In this document: positions 6,758-8,530 of the stretch, piece after piece | Layout: every line of letters begins with the position of its first letter | Position numbering within the stretch: position 1 is the stretch's first letter | Assembly: GCA_937893115.1 (NCBI GenBank) | Contig: CALBGK010000067.1 | Location: 1-8,530, forward strand | Length of the DNA: 8,530 nt | Direction: 5' to 3' | Origin: an uncultured Erysipelotrichaceae bacterium | GTDB taxonomy: Bacteria; Bacillota_I; Bacilli_A; Erysipelotrichales; Erysipelotrichaceae | The notes under the pieces: generated by a model | Database searches by the model: none | Told to the model about the DNA's origin: nothing | Seen by the model: only the letters and a program-made list of their open reading frames with translations | Position numbers and translations under genes: made by a program

Positions 6758-8443
6758 TTACTTAGCAGCTGTATTAACTACTGTGTATGAAGTCTTACCT
6801 TCACCTTTTTCTTCATCACAAGTTACTACACCATCACAGTTTTTGTCTTTTGATCCGGCGCATACTGGAGTTGAAGGAGTTTCTGGTTTGATAACTACAA
6901 CTCCCTCAGAAATTTCACCTCTAACCACAGCGTCTGGACCAACAGTTATAGAATTGCTTTCTGTAGTATCAACTGTAACGATATCACCATTGAATGTACC
7001 ACTATTGATCTTTACATTAGCTTTTGAAGTTTGTCCTTCTCTACTATATAGAATTACAGCGTCATCTGCGTCAATATCGATTCCTTCGATAACGACAGAA
7101 CTATCTTTTGCATAGCCTTCAAAACCATTGCTTCCTGACCAGTAATTATCAACCCATATACCAGTTTCACAATTTGAGATGCTTCCGCCTTTAATAGTTA
7201 CATCAGCACCATCATAAATTTCAATGCCTGAAGAAGACCATTCTTCATAGTTTGAAGCACTATTTTTTATATTAGTATTAACTATAGTACCCTTTGCTCT
7301 ATTTCCTTCTGGATCAAAACCAACTTTAATACCTTTTGTAAGTTCATTACTTCCTGTATATGAATTATTACAATCAATATCTAATGAATCCAATACAAAA
7401 TCATTAGCAGAAACAATATCCACTGCAGCACGGTTGAAATCTTCAATAGTTACATTACTCATATACAATTTAGCATTTACGCCATCAGTTTTAACAACAG
7501 CCTTGCCTGAACCGACAGCAGCGTTTCCACCAAATCCCTTTAGGACTACATTGTTCATTGTAAATGTACCGTCGGTATGATTGAACGCAACATAAGCACT
7601 ATCATTATTGCCAGAAATAGTTTTACCTTGTCCTTCAATAGTTAAATCTTTAGTGATATTTAATGTAGATGATAAAGTTATATCAGAATCTAGATATACT
7701 AATTTAAATCCATCTGTCTCATATGCTTTCCTCAACGATTCTTCACTATTAACTACAGCACCAAATAATCCATTTTTAAAGTCTTCGATAGTTTTTGCGC
7801 TCTTTACCAATGTGTCAACAGTATTTCCGAATGTTTCAACTGCATAGCCATCAGGGTTGATTACATTATTTGATCCAAACACTAATGTGTTATCAGCAAT
7901 CTGTCCTGATGTTTCTGTATCTCTATTAAAATTTACAGCATATTTACTAGATGAAAAATCGCAATCAGAAACATTCAAAGTATACTTGTTTGCATGGCTA
8001 TTAACTGCTAGTGCATAAGAATATCCTGAAAAAACGCAATTTTTAACATTAATATTTAGATTATAGCCAACGTTTGGTCCATCGCCACTAAACTTAAGGC
8101 CTATAGTATTAGCACCAGGAGCGTTAAATGTAATTCCTTCAATGCTCAATGTGTTATTTTCTTGATCTGAAGAAAACTGGTATGTAATATTTCCAGTAAT
8201 AGCCACTCCTTCATTGCCACCCTTAAGATTAACTCTTTTTGTGATCGAAGTATTAGGAATAACTAAATCACTATTGATGATTATTGTATCACCATCTTGA
8301 GCCTTAGTTATGGCATCATTAAATTCACTAACACTGCTTACATTATAAGTTGTGTTTTCGCTTCCTTCAGCCATAACACTTGCAGGCAAGAATGCCAACA
8401 CCATGAATAGTGCTAGGGCCAAAGATAATAGTTTCTTTTTCAA
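6758..8443 (-). CDS. Secreted protein, two beta-helix-like modules and C-terminal EF-hand/Cys tail, function unknown
   Basis: A 561-residue protein not recognised by name. Residues 1-25 form a Sec signal peptide: basic MKKK, hydrophobic LLSLALALFMVLAFL, and predicted cleavage after V-M-A. Two modules follow with the same opening. One is at about 33-85 (EFNDAITKAQDGDTIIINSD ... LKGGNEGVAITGN) and the other at about 229-280 (SEESLRKAYETDGFKLVYLD ... IEGQGKTISGN). Each leads into Asn/Ser/Gly-rich strands (IEGITF, MNNVVLKGF, IKGGSISNC) typical of right-handed parallel beta-helices. No pectate-lyase catalytic motif was recognised. After a Pro/Thr linker (519-527) comes DKNCDGVVTCDE (533-544), which fits an EF-hand calcium loop (D533, N535, D537, G538, E544), with C528, C536 and C542 nearby. 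No LPXTG or C-terminal membrane anchor is seen. The start is TTG, chosen because AGGGAGGA lies 7 bases upstream and the signal peptide begins there. A surface adhesin or glycan-binding role is inference. Confidence 0.85.
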   Translation of the reverse strand: MKKKLLSLALALFMVLAFLPASVMAEGSENTTYNVSSVSEFNDAITKAQDGDTIIINSDLVIPNTSITKRVNLKGGNEGVAITGNITYQFSSDQENNTLSIEGITFNAPGANTIGLKFSGDGPNVGYNLNINVKNCVFSGYSYALAVNSHANKYTLNVSDCDFSSSKYAVNFNRDTETSGQIADNTLVFGSNNVINPDGYAVETFGNTVDTLVKSAKTIEDFKNGLFGAVVNSEESLRKAYETDGFKLVYLDSDITLSSTLNITKDLTIEGQGKTISGNNDSAYVAFNHTDGTFTMNNVVLKGFGGNAAVGSGKAVVKTDGVNAKLYMSNVTIEDFNRAAVDIVSANDFVLDSLDIDCNNSYTGSNELTKGIKVGFDPEGNRAKGTIVNTNIKNSASNYEEWSSSGIEIYDGADVTIKGGSISNCETGIWVDNYWSGSNGFEGYAKDSSVVIEGIDIDADDAVILYSREGQTSKANVKINSGTFNGDIVTVDTTESNSITVGPDAVVRGEISEGVVVIKPETPSTPVCAGSKDKNCDGVVTCDEEKGEGKTSYTVVNTAAK

Positions 8444-8450
8444 AATATTT

Positions 8451-8458
8451 TCCTCCCT
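8451..8458 (-). promoter_or_regulatory. Shine-Dalgarno that fixes a TTG start
   Basis: The minus strand reads AGGGAGGA, whose GGAGG core ends 8 bases before the TTG at 8443. No ATG is available at this position; the first in-frame ATG is at codon 14, inside the signal peptide core. TTG is therefore the supported start. Confidence 0.85.
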
Positions 8459-8485
8459 CTTTGCTTAAAAATAGAAATAATAATG

Positions 8486-8514
8486 AATATACCCTACTTC
8501 ATATATTATTCTAA
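8486..8514 (-). promoter_or_regulatory. Weak candidate promoter of the secreted protein gene
   Basis: On the minus strand TATATT (8491-8486) could be a -10, giving a leader of about 36 bases that includes the Shine-Dalgarno. Its -35 at 17 bases is TTAGAA, a 3/6 match. A second -10 candidate, TAATAT (8508-8503), would place its -35 inside or beyond the G-tract at the window edge. The choice cannot be made here. Confidence 0.3.
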
Positions 8515-8522
8515 AACTAATA

Positions 8523-8530
8523 CCCCCCCC
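8523..8530. repeat. Homopolymer tract, at least eight C (G on the gene's strand), cut by window edge
   Basis: The last eight bases are all C, in a region that is otherwise very AT-rich. The tract lies about 80 bases upstream of the TTG start of the secreted protein gene. Its true length and what lies beyond are outside the window. It may be a slippage-prone regulatory tract or simply an assembly edge. Confidence 0.6.

Noticed and set aside
6690..7115. Plus-strand open frame of 141 codons
   Set aside because: It is antisense to the secreted protein gene and crosses the terminator hairpin. The Ser/Thr/Pro-rich translation mirrors the Asn/Ser/Gly-rich coding strand.
7608..7847. Plus-strand open frame of 79 codons
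   Set aside because: Antisense to the middle of the beta-helix protein, with no ribosome site or recognisable domain.
6758..8443. Pectate lyase or polysaccharide lyase activity for the beta-helix protein
   Set aside because: The fold-like repeats are visible, but no catalytic Arg/Asp/Lys motif of a known lyase family was recognised. The enzymatic call would be a guess.
1..8530. CRISPR array, insertion sequence, tRNA, rRNA or riboswitch
   Set aside because: No regularly spaced direct repeats, transposase-like frame, terminal inverted repeats, tRNA-like sequence or long structured leader was seen. Spacers between genes are all under about 90 bases.

Overview
This window looks like chromosomal DNA of a low-GC Gram-positive bacterium (Bacillota). 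The base composition is AT-rich (roughly 35-40% GC by eye, not computed). Strong AGGAGG-type ribosome sites, a near-consensus sigma-A promoter and several GNRA-loop intrinsic terminators support this. The mix of a pulA-type debranching enzyme, the MEP isoprenoid pathway and a secreted beta-helix protein with an EF-hand/Cys tail would suit an Erysipelotrichia-like gut or oral lineage. That placement is inference.

Left block (1-4800, all on the minus strand): a glycogen or maltodextrin breakdown pair, glgP then pulA, joined by a one-base TAATG stop/start overlap. It is followed 78 bases later by the start of gap (glyceraldehyde-3-phosphate dehydrogenase), which runs off the left edge. GlgP releases glucose-1-phosphate from outer chains, PulA cuts the alpha-1,6 branches that stop it, and GAPDH is a central step of the glycolysis that consumes the product. 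No terminator is visible between pulA and gap, but gap has its own near-consensus promoter, so it is probably expressed both ways.

Middle block (4801-5945): an 87-base divergent spacer, then ispG on the plus strand, the iron-sulfur enzyme of the penultimate MEP-pathway step. Its terminator hairpin lies across its own stop codon.

Right block (5944-8530, minus strand): a ZIP-family divalent metal transporter that converges on ispG with only 6 bases between stop codons. Next comes a bidirectional-looking terminator, then a 561-residue secreted protein. That protein has a signal peptide, two tandem beta-helix-like modules and a C-terminal calcium-loop-like motif with clustered cysteines. The window stops in a run of at least eight C (G on the gene's strand) upstream of this gene.

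Most of the window is ordinary housekeeping sequence. The points most worth a second look are: two genes (ispG and the ZIP gene) with TATAAT exactly six bases before ATG and no Shine-Dalgarno, which suggests leaderless mRNAs; the EF-hand/Cys tail and duplicated architecture of the secreted protein; and the homopolymer tract upstream of it. No mobile element, CRISPR array, tRNA or rRNA was seen.
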